From NCBI RefSeq assembly GCF_004522105.1, contig NZ_SPUJ01000007.1:1-64000 (forward strand): a stretch of 64,000 nucleotides of DNA. The letters run 5' to 3'. This stretch comes from Nocardioides sp. 1609 (lineage in GTDB: Bacteria; Actinomycetota; Actinomycetes; Propionibacteriales; Nocardioidaceae). Positions 7,628 through 16,099 of the stretch are shown one piece after another (positions within the stretch are counted from its first letter, which is position 1; the number at the start of each line of letters is the position of its first letter). A program made the translations under genes and the position numbers. A model generated the notes under the pieces. The model ran no database searches. It saw only the letters and a program-made list of their open reading frames with translations, and was not told where the DNA came from.

Positions 7628-8872
7628 TCAGGCGACGGCCTGCTCGGCCTTCTGGCGCTTCTCGAGCTGGACCAGGCGGGCCTGGGCGGCCCGGCGGATC
7701 TTGGGACCCTTGGTGCTCATCGCCCACAGCAGCTTGGCCTGCTCGGGGACGTTCTTGACCTCGGTGGTGGCCAGGAAGCCGTTGGGCAGCGACAGCCGGA
7801 CGACGCGGTGCCAGGCGCTCCCGACCTGCTGCGGCAGCGGGGCCGAGTGGTAGCGCAGGCCGTACTTCTCGAACAGCGCCTGCACCTGCGGGGCGATCTC
7901 GGCGTACCGGCTGCTGGGCAGGTCGGGGAAGAGGTGGTGCTCGATCTGGTGGCTCAGGTTGCCGGTCATCAGGTGCATGAACTTCGAGCCCGAGATGTTG
8001 GCGGAGCCGAGCATCTGGCGCAGGTACCACTGGCCGCGGGTCTCGTCGGCCGGGATCGACTTGCGCTCGAAGGTCTCGACGCCCTCGGGGAAGTGACCGC
8101 ACATGATCACCGAGTGCGACCAGAGGTTGCGCACCAGGTTGGCGGTGAAGTTGGCGGCCAGCGTCGGCAGGAACGAGCCGGTCGGGATCGACAGGGCCGG
8201 GTGGACGACGTAGTCCTTGGTCGCCTGCTTGCGGATCTTGGCCAGCGTCTTGCGGGCGTTGGCCTTGAAGGTCTCGCTGCGCTTCTCCTTCGGGACCGAC
8301 AGGTTCTTGCCGAGCTCGAGGTCGTAGGCGGCGATGCCGTACTCGAAGAAGCACGCGTTGATGAAGTTCCACAGCGGCTGGCCCAGGTGCATCGGGTGCC
8401 AGCGCTGGTCCTCGTCGATCCGCATGATGCCGTAGCCGAGGTCGTTGTCCTTGCCCACGATGTTGGTGTAGGTGTGGTGGATCTCGTTGTGCGAGTGCTT
8501 CCAGCCCTCGGCGGTGGAGGCGTTGTCCCACTCCCACGTGGTCGAGTGGATCTTCGGGTCACGCATCCAGTCCCACTGGCCGTGCATGACGTTGTGGCCG
8601 ATCTCCATGTTCTCGAGGATCTTGGCGACGCTCAGGCCGACGGTGCCCGCGACCCAGGCCGGCGGGAAGGCGCTGGCCAGCAGGACGGCGCGCGAGCCGA
8701 GCTCGAGCTTGCGCTGGACGTCGACGACCTTGCGGATGTAGGCCGCGTCCTTCTCGCCGCGCGCGTCGAGGATGTCCTGACGGATCGCGTCGAGCTCGAG
8801 GCCGAGCTGCTCGACGTCGGTGTCCGAGAGGTGCGCGGTCGGGTTGACGGGGAGCTTGGTGATGACGGTCAT
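7628..8872 (-). CDS. Membrane fatty acid desaturase (DesA3-like acyl-CoA desaturase)
   Basis: 414 residues. The three histidine boxes of membrane di-iron desaturases are complete: HNVMH at 93-97, HSHNEIHH at 126-133 and HQIEHH at 308-313. The order and spacing match the mycobacterial stearoyl-CoA delta-9 desaturase DesA3 (Rv3229c) group. It introduces a double bond into an acyl chain at the membrane with electrons from the reductase encoded 23 nt upstream. ATG at 8872. The gene lies in a two-gene operon reading away from the PucR-type regulator, so control by that regulator is likely. Confidence 0.93.
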   Translation of the reverse strand: MTVITKLPVNPTAHLSDTDVEQLGLELDAIRQDILDARGEKDAAYIRKVVDVQRKLELGSRAVLLASAFPPAWVAGTVGLSVAKILENMEIGHNVMHGQWDWMRDPKIHSTTWEWDNASTAEGWKHSHNEIHHTYTNIVGKDNDLGYGIMRIDEDQRWHPMHLGQPLWNFINACFFEYGIAAYDLELGKNLSVPKEKRSETFKANARKTLAKIRKQATKDYVVHPALSIPTGSFLPTLAANFTANLVRNLWSHSVIMCGHFPEGVETFERKSIPADETRGQWYLRQMLGSANISGSKFMHLMTGNLSHQIEHHLFPDLPSSRYAEIAPQVQALFEKYGLRYHSAPLPQQVGSAWHRVVRLSLPNGFLATTEVKNVPEQAKLLWAMSTKGPKIRRAAQARLVQLEKRQKAEQAVA

Positions 8873-8895
8873 GAGGAGTCCTGTTCTCGTGGAGA

Positions 8896-10047
8896 TCAGT
8901 GGTCGATGGTGCAGGCACCGGCGGCGGCGCTGATGCAGGTCTGGATGGGGACGCCCTCGGGGCCGGTCTCGCCCGGGACGGCGACGGTGATGGCGCCGTT
9001 GCGCATGTCGCGGACGGCGCCCGAGCGCATCGGCAGCACGCAGCCGAAGCAGACGCCCATCCGGCAGCCGCTCGGCATCAGGACGCCGACGCTCTCGCCG
9101 GCGTCGAGGATCGGGGTGGTGCCGTCGGCGTCGACGGTGATGCCGTTGGTGAAGGTGACGGTGCCACCGTCGCCCGTCTCGCCCAGGGTGACCGGGCGGA
9201 ACCGCTCGGTGGTGAGGTCGAGGCCGCGGTCGGCGTGGTGCCGCTCGAGGGCGTCGAGCAGGCCGGCCGGGCCGCAGGCGTAGGTGAGCCGGTCGTCCAG
9301 GTCGGGGACCAGGTCGGCGAGGTGGTCGACGTCGAGGATCCCGTCGCGGACGTCGTAGCGCTCGACGAGGCGCAGGTGGCCGGCGGCGGCGTGGGCGCGG
9401 AGCTCGTCGCGGAACATCGCGGAGTCCTGCGAGACGTTGATGTGCACCAGCACGATGTCGACGGTCGGGACGACGGCGCGCGAGTACAGGTTGCGCAGCA
9501 TCCCGATGACCGGGGTGATGCCCGAGCCGCCGGTGACCAGGAGGAGCTTGGCCGGCATCGGCACGGGGAGCACGAAGTCGCCCTCGGCCGGGGCCATCTG
9601 GATCATCTGGCCGACGCGGGCGCGGTGCACGAGGTGCCCGGAGACGACACCGCCGGGGATCGCCTTGACGGTGATCGAGACGTGGCCGTCGGGGCGCGGG
9701 CCGTGGGTCAGCGAGTAGGTGCGCCACAGCCGGACGCCGTCGACGTCGACGCCCACGCGGACGTACTGACCGGGCACGTGGCCGCCCCAGTCCTTGCCCG
9801 GCTTGAGGACGATCGTCGCCGAGTCGGCGGTCTCGGGGCGGATCTCGACGATCCGGCCGCGCAGGTCGGCGCCGGCGCGCAGCGGGTGGAAGACGTCGAG
9901 GACGTCGTCGAGCTGGAGCGGCGTCACGGCGGCGTCCGCGAGGGCGCGGAGGCGCTGCCTCAGCGTCGGCCGCGGGGTCTCCTGCGGGGTCGGCCGGGCC
10001 GGGCCGGCCGCTGAGGCGGCCTCGCGAGGCAGGGCGGTGGACGTCAT
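8896..10047 (-). CDS. Ferredoxin reductase with C-terminal 2Fe-2S domain, electron donor to desaturase
   Basis: 383 residues. Residues of about 60-165 form the FAD-binding barrel with RTYSLTHGP. An NAD(P)-binding domain follows (LLLVTGGSGITPVIGMLRN, then TYACGPAGLLDALE). The C-terminal plant-type 2Fe-2S domain has cluster ligands Cys328, Cys333, Cys336 and Cys371 (CRMGVCFGC...C). The architecture equals mycobacterial Rv3230c, the partner of DesA3. The desaturase gene follows in the same operon. ATG at 10047, directly after a divergent intergenic region of 85 nt. Confidence 0.92.
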   Translation of the reverse strand: MTSTALPREAASAAGPARPTPQETPRPTLRQRLRALADAAVTPLQLDDVLDVFHPLRAGADLRGRIVEIRPETADSATIVLKPGKDWGGHVPGQYVRVGVDVDGVRLWRTYSLTHGPRPDGHVSITVKAIPGGVVSGHLVHRARVGQMIQMAPAEGDFVLPVPMPAKLLLVTGGSGITPVIGMLRNLYSRAVVPTVDIVLVHINVSQDSAMFRDELRAHAAAGHLRLVERYDVRDGILDVDHLADLVPDLDDRLTYACGPAGLLDALERHHADRGLDLTTERFRPVTLGETGDGGTVTFTNGITVDADGTTPILDAGESVGVLMPSGCRMGVCFGCVLPMRSGAVRDMRNGAITVAVPGETGPEGVPIQTCISAAAGACTIDH

Positions 10048-10092
10048 ATCTTCATTGTGCCCGCTGCAGGCGCTAAACTCCTGACCTCACCA

Positions 10093-10121
10093 TGTGAACC
10101 TCCCTCGTGCTTTTGTTCACA
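10093..10121. promoter_or_regulatory. Inverted repeat in divergent promoter, candidate operator of the PucR-type regulator
   Basis: TGTGAAC at 10093-10099 and GTTCACA at 10115-10121 are perfect inverted copies with a 15-nt spacer. A smaller palindrome, TTTGT-TC-ACAAA, overlaps the right arm at 10112-10123. The site sits between the reductase/desaturase operon (start 10047) and the regulator gene (start 10133), just upstream of its ribosome binding site AAAGGA at 10121-10126. This position fits autorepression plus control of the lipid desaturation operon. The binding protein is inferred from proximity. Confidence 0.55.
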
Positions 10122-10132
10122 AAGGACAAAAT

Positions 10133-11308
10133 ATGCCGCCACGGCCCCGCCAGACCGCCGCTCATGGCCTGCTGTTGCCTTCGGGGGTGGTGAGCGGGAT
10201 CCGTGCCGACCTCCCCCGCGTGGCCGACGACGTCGTCGCCGCCATCATCGAGGAGGTCCCGGGCTACACCGATGCGTTCAGCGGGCCCATGGGCGAGACG
10301 ATATCCAGTGCTGTCCAGATCGCGCTCGGAGGTTTCCTCTCCCTCGCCAGCGGACGCCGCGGGTCCGACCCGCGCACGCCGGCCGCGCCGGCCGTCGAGG
10401 GCGCCTACCAGCTCGGCCGCGGCGAGGCGCGCAGCGGTCGCAGCACCGACGCGCTGCTCGCCGCCTACCGCATCGGCGCGCGCGTCTCCTGGCAGCAGAT
10501 GGCGAGCGGGGCGGTGCGCGCCGGGCTGGACGCCGACACGCTGGCGTCGTTCGCGGCGCTGGTCTTCGCCTACATCGACGAGCTCTCCGCGGCCAGCGTC
10601 GCCGGCCACACCGACGAGCTCGCCAGCACCGGCCGGGTGCGCCAGCGCCACCTCGAGCGACTGGCGCAGCACCTGGTCGGCGACTCCACGCCCGAGCAGG
10701 TGGTCGCCGCGGCCGAGCGCGCCGACTGGCCGCAGCCGGCCACCCTGACCGCCGTCATCGTCCCGGACTCCCAGGTGCGGCCCGCCCTGGCCTCGCTGCC
10801 CGCCGCGACCCTGGTCGCCGTCGAGGCACCCGGGCTCGACGGCGTCGTCCTGCTGCTCGTGCCGGACTCGCACGGCCGCTCCCGCACCGCGCTGCTGCGC
10901 ACCCTGCGCGGTCGCGGCGCGGTCGTCGGCCCGGCCCGGCCCTGGCTGGAGGTGCGGACGTCGTACCGGCGGGCGCTGCGGGCCCGGGCGCTCGGCCTCC
11001 CCGACGACACCGAGCGGCACCTGGCGACCCTCGTGCTCACTGCCGACGCCGACGCGCTCGCCGACCTGCGCGCCCGGGCCCTGGCGCCGCTGGCCGGCCT
11101 GCGCCCGGCGACCGTCGAGAAGCTCACCGAGACCCTGCGCGCCTGGCTCCTGCACCAGGGCCGGCGCGACGACACCGCAGCCGCGCTCTTCGTGCACCCG
11201 CAGACGGTCCGCTACCGCATGACGCAGCTGCGCGAGGCCTTCGGCGAGGGGCTCGAGGACCCCGACACCGTGCTGGCCCTCACCCTCGCGCTCGGGGTCG
11301 CCCCGTAG
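10133..11308 (+). CDS. PucR family transcriptional regulator
   Basis: 391 residues. The C-terminus carries the PucR-type HTH_30 domain: a helical turn with LTETLRAWLLHQG, then DDTAAALFVHPQTVRYRMTQ and LREAFG. The N-terminal 170 residues are helical and resemble the RsbT co-antagonist/GGDEF-like sensory region of this family. ATG at 10133 follows AAAGGA by 6 nt; an upstream in-frame GTG at 10094 lies inside the operator and is less likely. It is divergent from the reductase/desaturase operon and probably regulates it. Ten nt after its stop the next gene starts. Confidence 0.85.
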   Translation: MPPRPRQTAAHGLLLPSGVVSGIRADLPRVADDVVAAIIEEVPGYTDAFSGPMGETISSAVQIALGGFLSLASGRRGSDPRTPAAPAVEGAYQLGRGEARSGRSTDALLAAYRIGARVSWQQMASGAVRAGLDADTLASFAALVFAYIDELSAASVAGHTDELASTGRVRQRHLERLAQHLVGDSTPEQVVAAAERADWPQPATLTAVIVPDSQVRPALASLPAATLVAVEAPGLDGVVLLLVPDSHGRSRTALLRTLRGRGAVVGPARPWLEVRTSYRRALRARALGLPDDTERHLATLVLTADADALADLRARALAPLAGLRPATVEKLTETLRAWLLHQGRRDDTAAALFVHPQTVRYRMTQLREAFGEGLEDPDTVLALTLALGVAP

Positions 11309-11317
11309 GTTGGCGCG

Positions 11318-12196
11318 GTGCGTCGCCTCGTCCCCCTCCTCCTCGCCGGCACCCTCGCGCTCGGCGTCAGCGGCTGCTCGGACGACGGGTCCGCCACCAC
11401 GCCCCCGCCGGAGCCGACCTCGACCTCGGCGTCGGCCTCGGCGTCGACCTCGGCGGGCGCGCCCGCCGACGCCGTCTCCTACGTCGCCCTCGGCGACTCC
11501 TACGCCGCCGCGCCCGGCGTCCCCAACACCTCCGGCGCCGACGGCTGCTTCCGCTCCGACCACAACTACGCCCACCTGGTCGCCGAGGCCGACGAGTCGA
11601 TCACCCTCACCGACGTCACCTGCAGCGGCGCGACCACCGACACCGTCCTGGCCGACCAGGTGCCGGCGCTCGACGCCGACACCGACCTGGTCACCCTCGG
11701 CATCGGCGGCAACGACTTCGAGCTGTTCCTCACCCTGATCGGCCAGTGCAGCGGCGCCGGCCCCGACGCGCCCGGCACGCCGTGCACCGACACGGTCGAG
11801 CCCCAGGCCGACGACCTGCTGCCGAAGATCGAGGAGAACATCGGCGCCACCCTGGACGCCGTCCAGGAGGCCGCGCCCGACGCCCGGGTGATCGTCGTCG
11901 GCTACCCGGCGCTGCTCCCCCGGCGCGGCACCTGCCCGGACCTGGTGCCGCTCGCCGCCGGCGACTACCCGTTCCTCAACCAGATCACGCAGGGGCTCTC
12001 CGACGCCCTCCAGTCCCAGGCCGAGGAGCGCGACCTCGACTTCGTCGACGTCGCCCGGGCCAGCCGCGGCCACGACATCTGCTCCGACGACCCCTGGGTC
12101 AACGGCGCCGAGACCGCCCCCGACGGCACCATCCCGTTCCACCCGTTCGCCGCCGAGCAGGCCGCCGTCGCCGACCTGATCACCGCCCTGCGCTGA
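11318..12196 (+). CDS. SGNH/GDSL hydrolase lipoprotein
   Basis: 292 residues. A lipoprotein signal ends in LGVSGC (Cys20), followed by a Ser/Thr/Pro linker. The hydrolase has the family blocks: GDSYAA with the nucleophile Ser61, the GIGGND oxyanion block, and FHPF with His275. Two or three disulfides are likely from the many cysteines. The predicted activity is an extracellular lipase/esterase of the SEST type. GTG at 11318 lies 10 nt after the PucR stop, so the two may be cotranscribed, and the regulator could also sense lipid. A hairpin array follows directly after the stop. Confidence 0.88.
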   Translation: MRRLVPLLLAGTLALGVSGCSDDGSATTPPPEPTSTSASASASTSAGAPADAVSYVALGDSYAAAPGVPNTSGADGCFRSDHNYAHLVAEADESITLTDVTCSGATTDTVLADQVPALDADTDLVTLGIGGNDFELFLTLIGQCSGAGPDAPGTPCTDTVEPQADDLLPKIEENIGATLDAVQEAAPDARVIVVGYPALLPRRGTCPDLVPLAAGDYPFLNQITQGLSDALQSQAEERDLDFVDVARASRGHDICSDDPWVNGAETAPDGTIPFHPFAAEQAAVADLITALR

Positions 12197-12306
12197 CCCG
12201 TCACCCATAGGTGACGGGTCGACCCCGATCCCCCGCTGACCCGTCACCCATAGGTGACGGGTCGACCCCGATCCCCCGCTGACCCGTCACCTATAGGTGA
12301 CGGGTC
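12195..12306. repeat. Array of three 43-bp-spaced hairpins between convergent genes
   Basis: Three copies of a 26-nt palindrome with arms GACCCGTCACC and GGTGACGGGTC (11-bp perfect stem, 4-nt centre) lie at 12195-12220, 12238-12263 and 12281-12306. Between the copies is a conserved spacer, giving a strict 43-bp period. The array fills the gap between the GDSL lipoprotein gene and the convergent amidohydrolase gene, so it would serve as a bidirectional terminator. A related array is at 61942-62096. Confidence 0.85.
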
Positions 12307-12312
12307 GGCGTC

Positions 12313-13854
12313 CTAGAGGGTGCGGTGGACGACGTCGCCGTCGACGACGGTGAGGGCGACGGTCATGGCCCGGAGGTCGGCTGCGGGGTCGCGGTCGGCG
12401 GGGTCGCGGTCAGGGGGGTAGCGGTCGGCGGGGGCCGGGGCGAGCGGGTCGCGGTCGAGGAGGGCGAGGTCGCCGCGGGAGCCGACGCCGACGGTCGGCT
12501 GCTCGTCGACGGAGGCCGCGAGCGCCTCGCGCGGGGTGAGCGCGTGCTCGGGGTGCCAGGGGTCGCGGTCGTCGGCGCTGCGGTGGACGGCGGCCGCGAT
12601 CGACAGCCACGGGTCGAGCGGCGAGACCGGGGCGTCCGACCCGAGCACCAGCCGGACGCCGGCGTCGAGCATCCAGCGGAACGCGAACGACCGGTCCCCG
12701 CGGCCCGGCCAGATCAGCTCGGTGAGGTCGCGGTCGTCGAGCAGGTGCGACGGCTGCACGCTGGCGCGCAGGTCGAGCGCGGCGAGCCGGGCGACGTCGT
12801 CCCGGGCGATCAGCTGGGCGTGCTCGACCGAGCCGGTCGCGCCGGTCGCTGCGTAGGCGTCGAGCGCCGCAGCGACGGCGGCGTCCCCGATCGCGTGCGT
12901 GGCGACGGTGAGGCCCGACATGTGCGCGCGGGCGAGCAGCGCCTGCAGCTCGTGCGGCGCGAGGTTCGCGGCGCCCGAGGGGTACGGCAGCCGGTCGCCG
13001 TCGGAGTACGGCTCGCAGCACCACGCCGTCCGGGTGTTGAGCGAGCCGTCGCTGATGATCTTGAGCGAGCCCATCACGAGCCGGCCGTCGCCGTCGAGCG
13101 GGTGACCGGTGCGCAGCCCGGCGGCGATGACGTCCTCGAGCCCCTCGGCGTACGTCGCCATCCGCACCCGCAGCAGGTCGCACCCGGCCCCCCACCGCTC
13201 CACCCACTCGGCAGCGCCGCCGGTGAACTCGAAGTCGACCAGCCCGACCACCCCGCGGGCGGCGGCGTCCTCGAGCGAGGCGCGGTACGCCGGCGCGCCG
13301 GTGCCGTCGTCGCCGGTGAGCCGGGTGAGGCGCTCGTAGGCCGCGAACCACTCGTTCTCGCGCACCACGTCGTCGCGGGCGCCGAGCCCGAGCGCGGCGA
13401 GCGCGGCGCTGTTGAGCCAGGCGTGGTGGGCGTCGCCGGCGATCAGCACGACCGGCGTGACCCCGGAGACGGCGTCCAGCTCGGCGACCGTCGCGTCGCG
13501 CGCCCAGACGCCGGGGCGGTGTCCCCAGCCGATGACGGGGTGGCCGGGCGAGGCGCTGACCAGGGCGCCGACCAGGGCGCAGGCGTCGTCGGGTGAGCCG
13601 ACGCCGGCGGTGTCGACCCGCTGCCGGGTGAGCGTCCACTGGCCCAGGTGCACGTGCTGGTCCCACAGACCTGGGGCCAGCCACCGGCCGCCCGCGGCGA
13701 CCTCCTCGACGCCGTCCGGCCGCGTCAGCGACGACCCGACCTCGGCGACCCGCCCGTCGCGCACCAGGACGTCGACCGGCTCGCCGCCCGCCGGCGCGGC
13801 CTCGCCGTCGCCCAACGGCACGATCCGGCACTCGCGCAGCAGCAGGTCGCCCAC
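12313..13854 (-). CDS. YtcJ-like metal-dependent amidohydrolase
   Basis: 513 residues. The amidohydrolase superfamily signature is present: QHVHLG with His67 and His69 after the N-terminal beta sandwich, a THAIGD block, an EHAQLI block and the terminal metal/acid residue in GSDAPVSPLDP. The LKIISDGSLNTRT segment is typical of the YtcJ (exoenzyme regulatory protein AepA-like) group. Substrate unknown; members hydrolyse N-substituted amino acids or amides. The C-terminus has a low-complexity DRDPADRDPAAD stretch not expected in the fold. GTG or ATG choice: ATG at 13854. Confidence 0.85.
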   Translation of the reverse strand: MGDLLLRECRIVPLGDGEAAPAGGEPVDVLVRDGRVAEVGSSLTRPDGVEEVAAGGRWLAPGLWDQHVHLGQWTLTRQRVDTAGVGSPDDACALVGALVSASPGHPVIGWGHRPGVWARDATVAELDAVSGVTPVVLIAGDAHHAWLNSAALAALGLGARDDVVRENEWFAAYERLTRLTGDDGTGAPAYRASLEDAAARGVVGLVDFEFTGGAAEWVERWGAGCDLLRVRMATYAEGLEDVIAAGLRTGHPLDGDGRLVMGSLKIISDGSLNTRTAWCCEPYSDGDRLPYPSGAANLAPHELQALLARAHMSGLTVATHAIGDAAVAAALDAYAATGATGSVEHAQLIARDDVARLAALDLRASVQPSHLLDDRDLTELIWPGRGDRSFAFRWMLDAGVRLVLGSDAPVSPLDPWLSIAAAVHRSADDRDPWHPEHALTPREALAASVDEQPTVGVGSRGDLALLDRDPLAPAPADRYPPDRDPADRDPAADLRAMTVALTVVDGDVVHRTL

Positions 13855-13890
13855 GCGAGGACGCTAACGGACCGGGATAGGGTCTCGACC

Positions 13891-14565
13891 GTGAGGTGGT
13901 GGGTCTCGGGTGCCGTGCTGCTGGCGCTCGTCGTCGGCGGCGCGGGCGGCTACGCCGTCGGGAGCCGCGACGAGCCGTCGTCGCCGGGCCGCAGCACGTT
14001 CGCCGACCCGGTCCCGGTCCAGGCCGACCACCCCCGGCTCCCGGTCCAGCTCTACGAGCCGGACCCGGACGACAAGCCGCTCGTGCCCGGCATCCCGCTG
14101 GAGCAGGTCCGGCTGACCGCGCTCAACGCGAAGGGCCAGCCCTCGAAGTACTCGGTGTCGGTGCCGATCCCGAAGGAGTGGGACGACTCCTTCAACGGGG
14201 TGTCGCGGTGGACCTTCACCAAGGCCGGCAACGACACGATGTCCTTCGGGATGCGCCTGGACATCATCGCCGGCGACAAGGAGTCGATGGACCGTGCCAT
14301 CTCGATCCGCCAGGCGCAGCTCCGGTCGGCGAACGCCCAGGGCAACCTGCACGACGTCGAGTTCTCCGCGCAGGACGACTCCGGGTTCACCGTGACCTTC
14401 GTCGAGGACGGGTACCGACGCATCAGCATGGAGCTGTTCATCCCCGACCCCGATGGCAACGCCTTCGCCGCCATCGCGGTCTACGGCCGCGAGCGCGACC
14501 TGAGCGGCATCGAGGACCTGGTCTCGCTCGTCGACGCGAACATCACCACGATTCAGAGGCCGTAG
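13891..14565 (+). CDS. Membrane-anchored secreted protein, hypothetical
   Basis: 224 residues, starting with GTG at 13891. A hydrophobic segment (about residues 4-24, VSGAVLLALVVGGAGGYAVG) makes a signal anchor. The remaining 190 residues are a soluble extracytoplasmic domain with SKYSVSVPIPKEW and DGYRRISMELFIPD strands. It resembles in pattern the extracellular C-terminal domain of the kinase encoded convergently next door (both have a PxGWDxx or PKEWDDS-like strand, then long beta regions), but I cannot prove homology by eye. The stop overlaps the kinase gene end by 13 nt in the opposite strand. Confidence 0.6.
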   Translation: MRWWVSGAVLLALVVGGAGGYAVGSRDEPSSPGRSTFADPVPVQADHPRLPVQLYEPDPDDKPLVPGIPLEQVRLTALNAKGQPSKYSVSVPIPKEWDDSFNGVSRWTFTKAGNDTMSFGMRLDIIAGDKESMDRAISIRQAQLRSANAQGNLHDVEFSAQDDSGFTVTFVEDGYRRISMELFIPDPDGNAFAAIAVYGRERDLSGIEDLVSLVDANITTIQRP

Positions 14566-16058
14566 GTCCGCACCGCGTCGAGCACCCGGACGGCGGAGCC
14601 CCGGTCGCTGCTCCGCAGCTGGACCCACAGCAGCTGACCGTCGTTGACCCGCACCACGCGCTCGACGATCACGGCGGCGCCGCCGCTGCACCCGGCGTAG
14701 AACACCGTCACCGACGGCGGCGCCGGGCCGAGCTCGTCGCGCTGCGGGTCGCCCGCCGACGAGCACTGCTGGTGTCCCGGCACCTCGTCGGGCAGCTCGG
14801 TGCCCGGGAGCAGACCGAGGAAGATCCCCTCGCCGTCGGTCGTCCAGGACGCCGACGTGCCGACCGACAGCGCGGCGTACTCGGTGTCGGTCGCGTTCGG
14901 CGGCGTCCAGGGTGCACCCGACTGGGCGTCCCAGCCCGGGGGCACGGTCACCTCCAGCTGGCCGGACTCGTCCTCGACGGTCGCCGCCGCGGGCTCCGGC
15001 TCGGAGTCACCGGCCCGTTGGCCGTAGTAGCCGGCGGCCGCGCCGGCGCCGAGCGCGACGACGACGGCGGCCGCGATCGCGAGGCTCCGGCCGACGCGGC
15101 TCCTCCGCCTCGGCGGCACCGGGTCGGGCAGCGGGCCGGTGCTCGACAGCGGCGAGGGGCGCTCGCCGGGCTGCGTGAGGGCCGGGTCGACGGGCAGGGC
15201 GCGGACGCCGCCGTCCGGGGAGTCCCACCCGTCGAGGGCGGCGGTCACCTCGGCGACGTACGCCGCGACCGAGGGCCAGCGGTACTCGCGGTCGTGCGCG
15301 AGCGCGCGGCGGACGACGGCCTCGACGCCCTCGGGGAGCTCGCGGCCCGGCGTGGAGAGCGGCAGCGGGTCGGTGGGGGCCGCGGCCGAGGACAGGCTGC
15401 CGTGGTTCCACGGGAGCCGGCCGCTGAGGAGGAGGAAGGTGAGCACGCCGAGGCTGAACTGGTCGGCGCGCGCGTCGGGCGTCTCGCCCTGCGCCTGCTC
15501 GGGCGCGACGTAGGCCGGCGTGCCGGCGATCATCGTCAGCCGCGAGGAGACGTCGAGCGCCTTGCCGAGGCCGAGGTCGCCGACCATCGCCCGCACCTCG
15601 CCCGAGCCGTGGTGCCCCTCGATGGTCCGGAACAGCACGTTGGCCGGCTTCACGTCGCGGTGCAGGATGCCGCGGTCGTGCAGCGCCTGCAGCCCGGCGC
15701 CGACCTGGCTGACCACCTCGAGCGCCTGCGGCACCGTCACCCGGCCCGCCGCGAGCCGGTCGGCGAGGGTGCCCTGGTCGGCGTAGGCCATCACGAGGTA
15801 GGGCCGGCCGTCGTCGAGCGCGCCCGCGTCGTAGACCGGGACGACGTGCGGGGACTCCACGCGCCGCAGGTAGCGGCCCTCCTCGACGAACCGGGTGCGG
15901 ACCTCGTGCTGCTCGGACCAGTTGTCGGCGAGCACCTTGACGGCCACGGGGGCGTCGAGCTGCTCGTCGTAGGCGAGCCAGACGGTCGCGAACCCGCCGC
16001 TGCCGATCCGCCGCCGGACCGCGTAGCGACCCAGGTGGCTCGGACCGAGACTCGACAC
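14553..16058 (-). CDS. Receptor-type serine/threonine protein kinase
   Basis: 501 residues. Kinase domain of about residues 10-275: glycine loop GSGGFATVW, Lys41, catalytic HRDVKPAN (Asp135), a DLG (161-163) in place of DFG, and the APEQ element with the activation segment. One transmembrane helix at about 324-345, then an extracellular domain with a probable disulfide pair (HQQCSSA, YAGCSGG). The DLG triad keeps the metal-binding Asp, so the kinase is probably active. It is divergent from the ECF sigma gene (41-nt gap) and convergent with 13891-14565. Signal unknown. Confidence 0.9.
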   Translation of the reverse strand: MSSLGPSHLGRYAVRRRIGSGGFATVWLAYDEQLDAPVAVKVLADNWSEQHEVRTRFVEEGRYLRRVESPHVVPVYDAGALDDGRPYLVMAYADQGTLADRLAAGRVTVPQALEVVSQVGAGLQALHDRGILHRDVKPANVLFRTIEGHHGSGEVRAMVGDLGLGKALDVSSRLTMIAGTPAYVAPEQAQGETPDARADQFSLGVLTFLLLSGRLPWNHGSLSSAAAPTDPLPLSTPGRELPEGVEAVVRRALAHDREYRWPSVAAYVAEVTAALDGWDSPDGGVRALPVDPALTQPGERPSPLSSTGPLPDPVPPRRRSRVGRSLAIAAAVVVALGAGAAAGYYGQRAGDSEPEPAAATVEDESGQLEVTVPPGWDAQSGAPWTPPNATDTEYAALSVGTSASWTTDGEGIFLGLLPGTELPDEVPGHQQCSSAGDPQRDELGPAPPSVTVFYAGCSGGAAVIVERVVRVNDGQLLWVQLRSSDRGSAVRVLDAVRTYGL

Positions 16059-16099
16059 CCCTGCATTATGTTCGACGCCACAGGGGAAGGAGCATCGGC

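Noticed and set aside
12195-12306. CRISPR-like array at the periodic hairpins
   Set aside because: The 43-bp spacing contains near-identical spacers and palindromic units. There are no cas genes in the window, and CRISPR spacers would differ.
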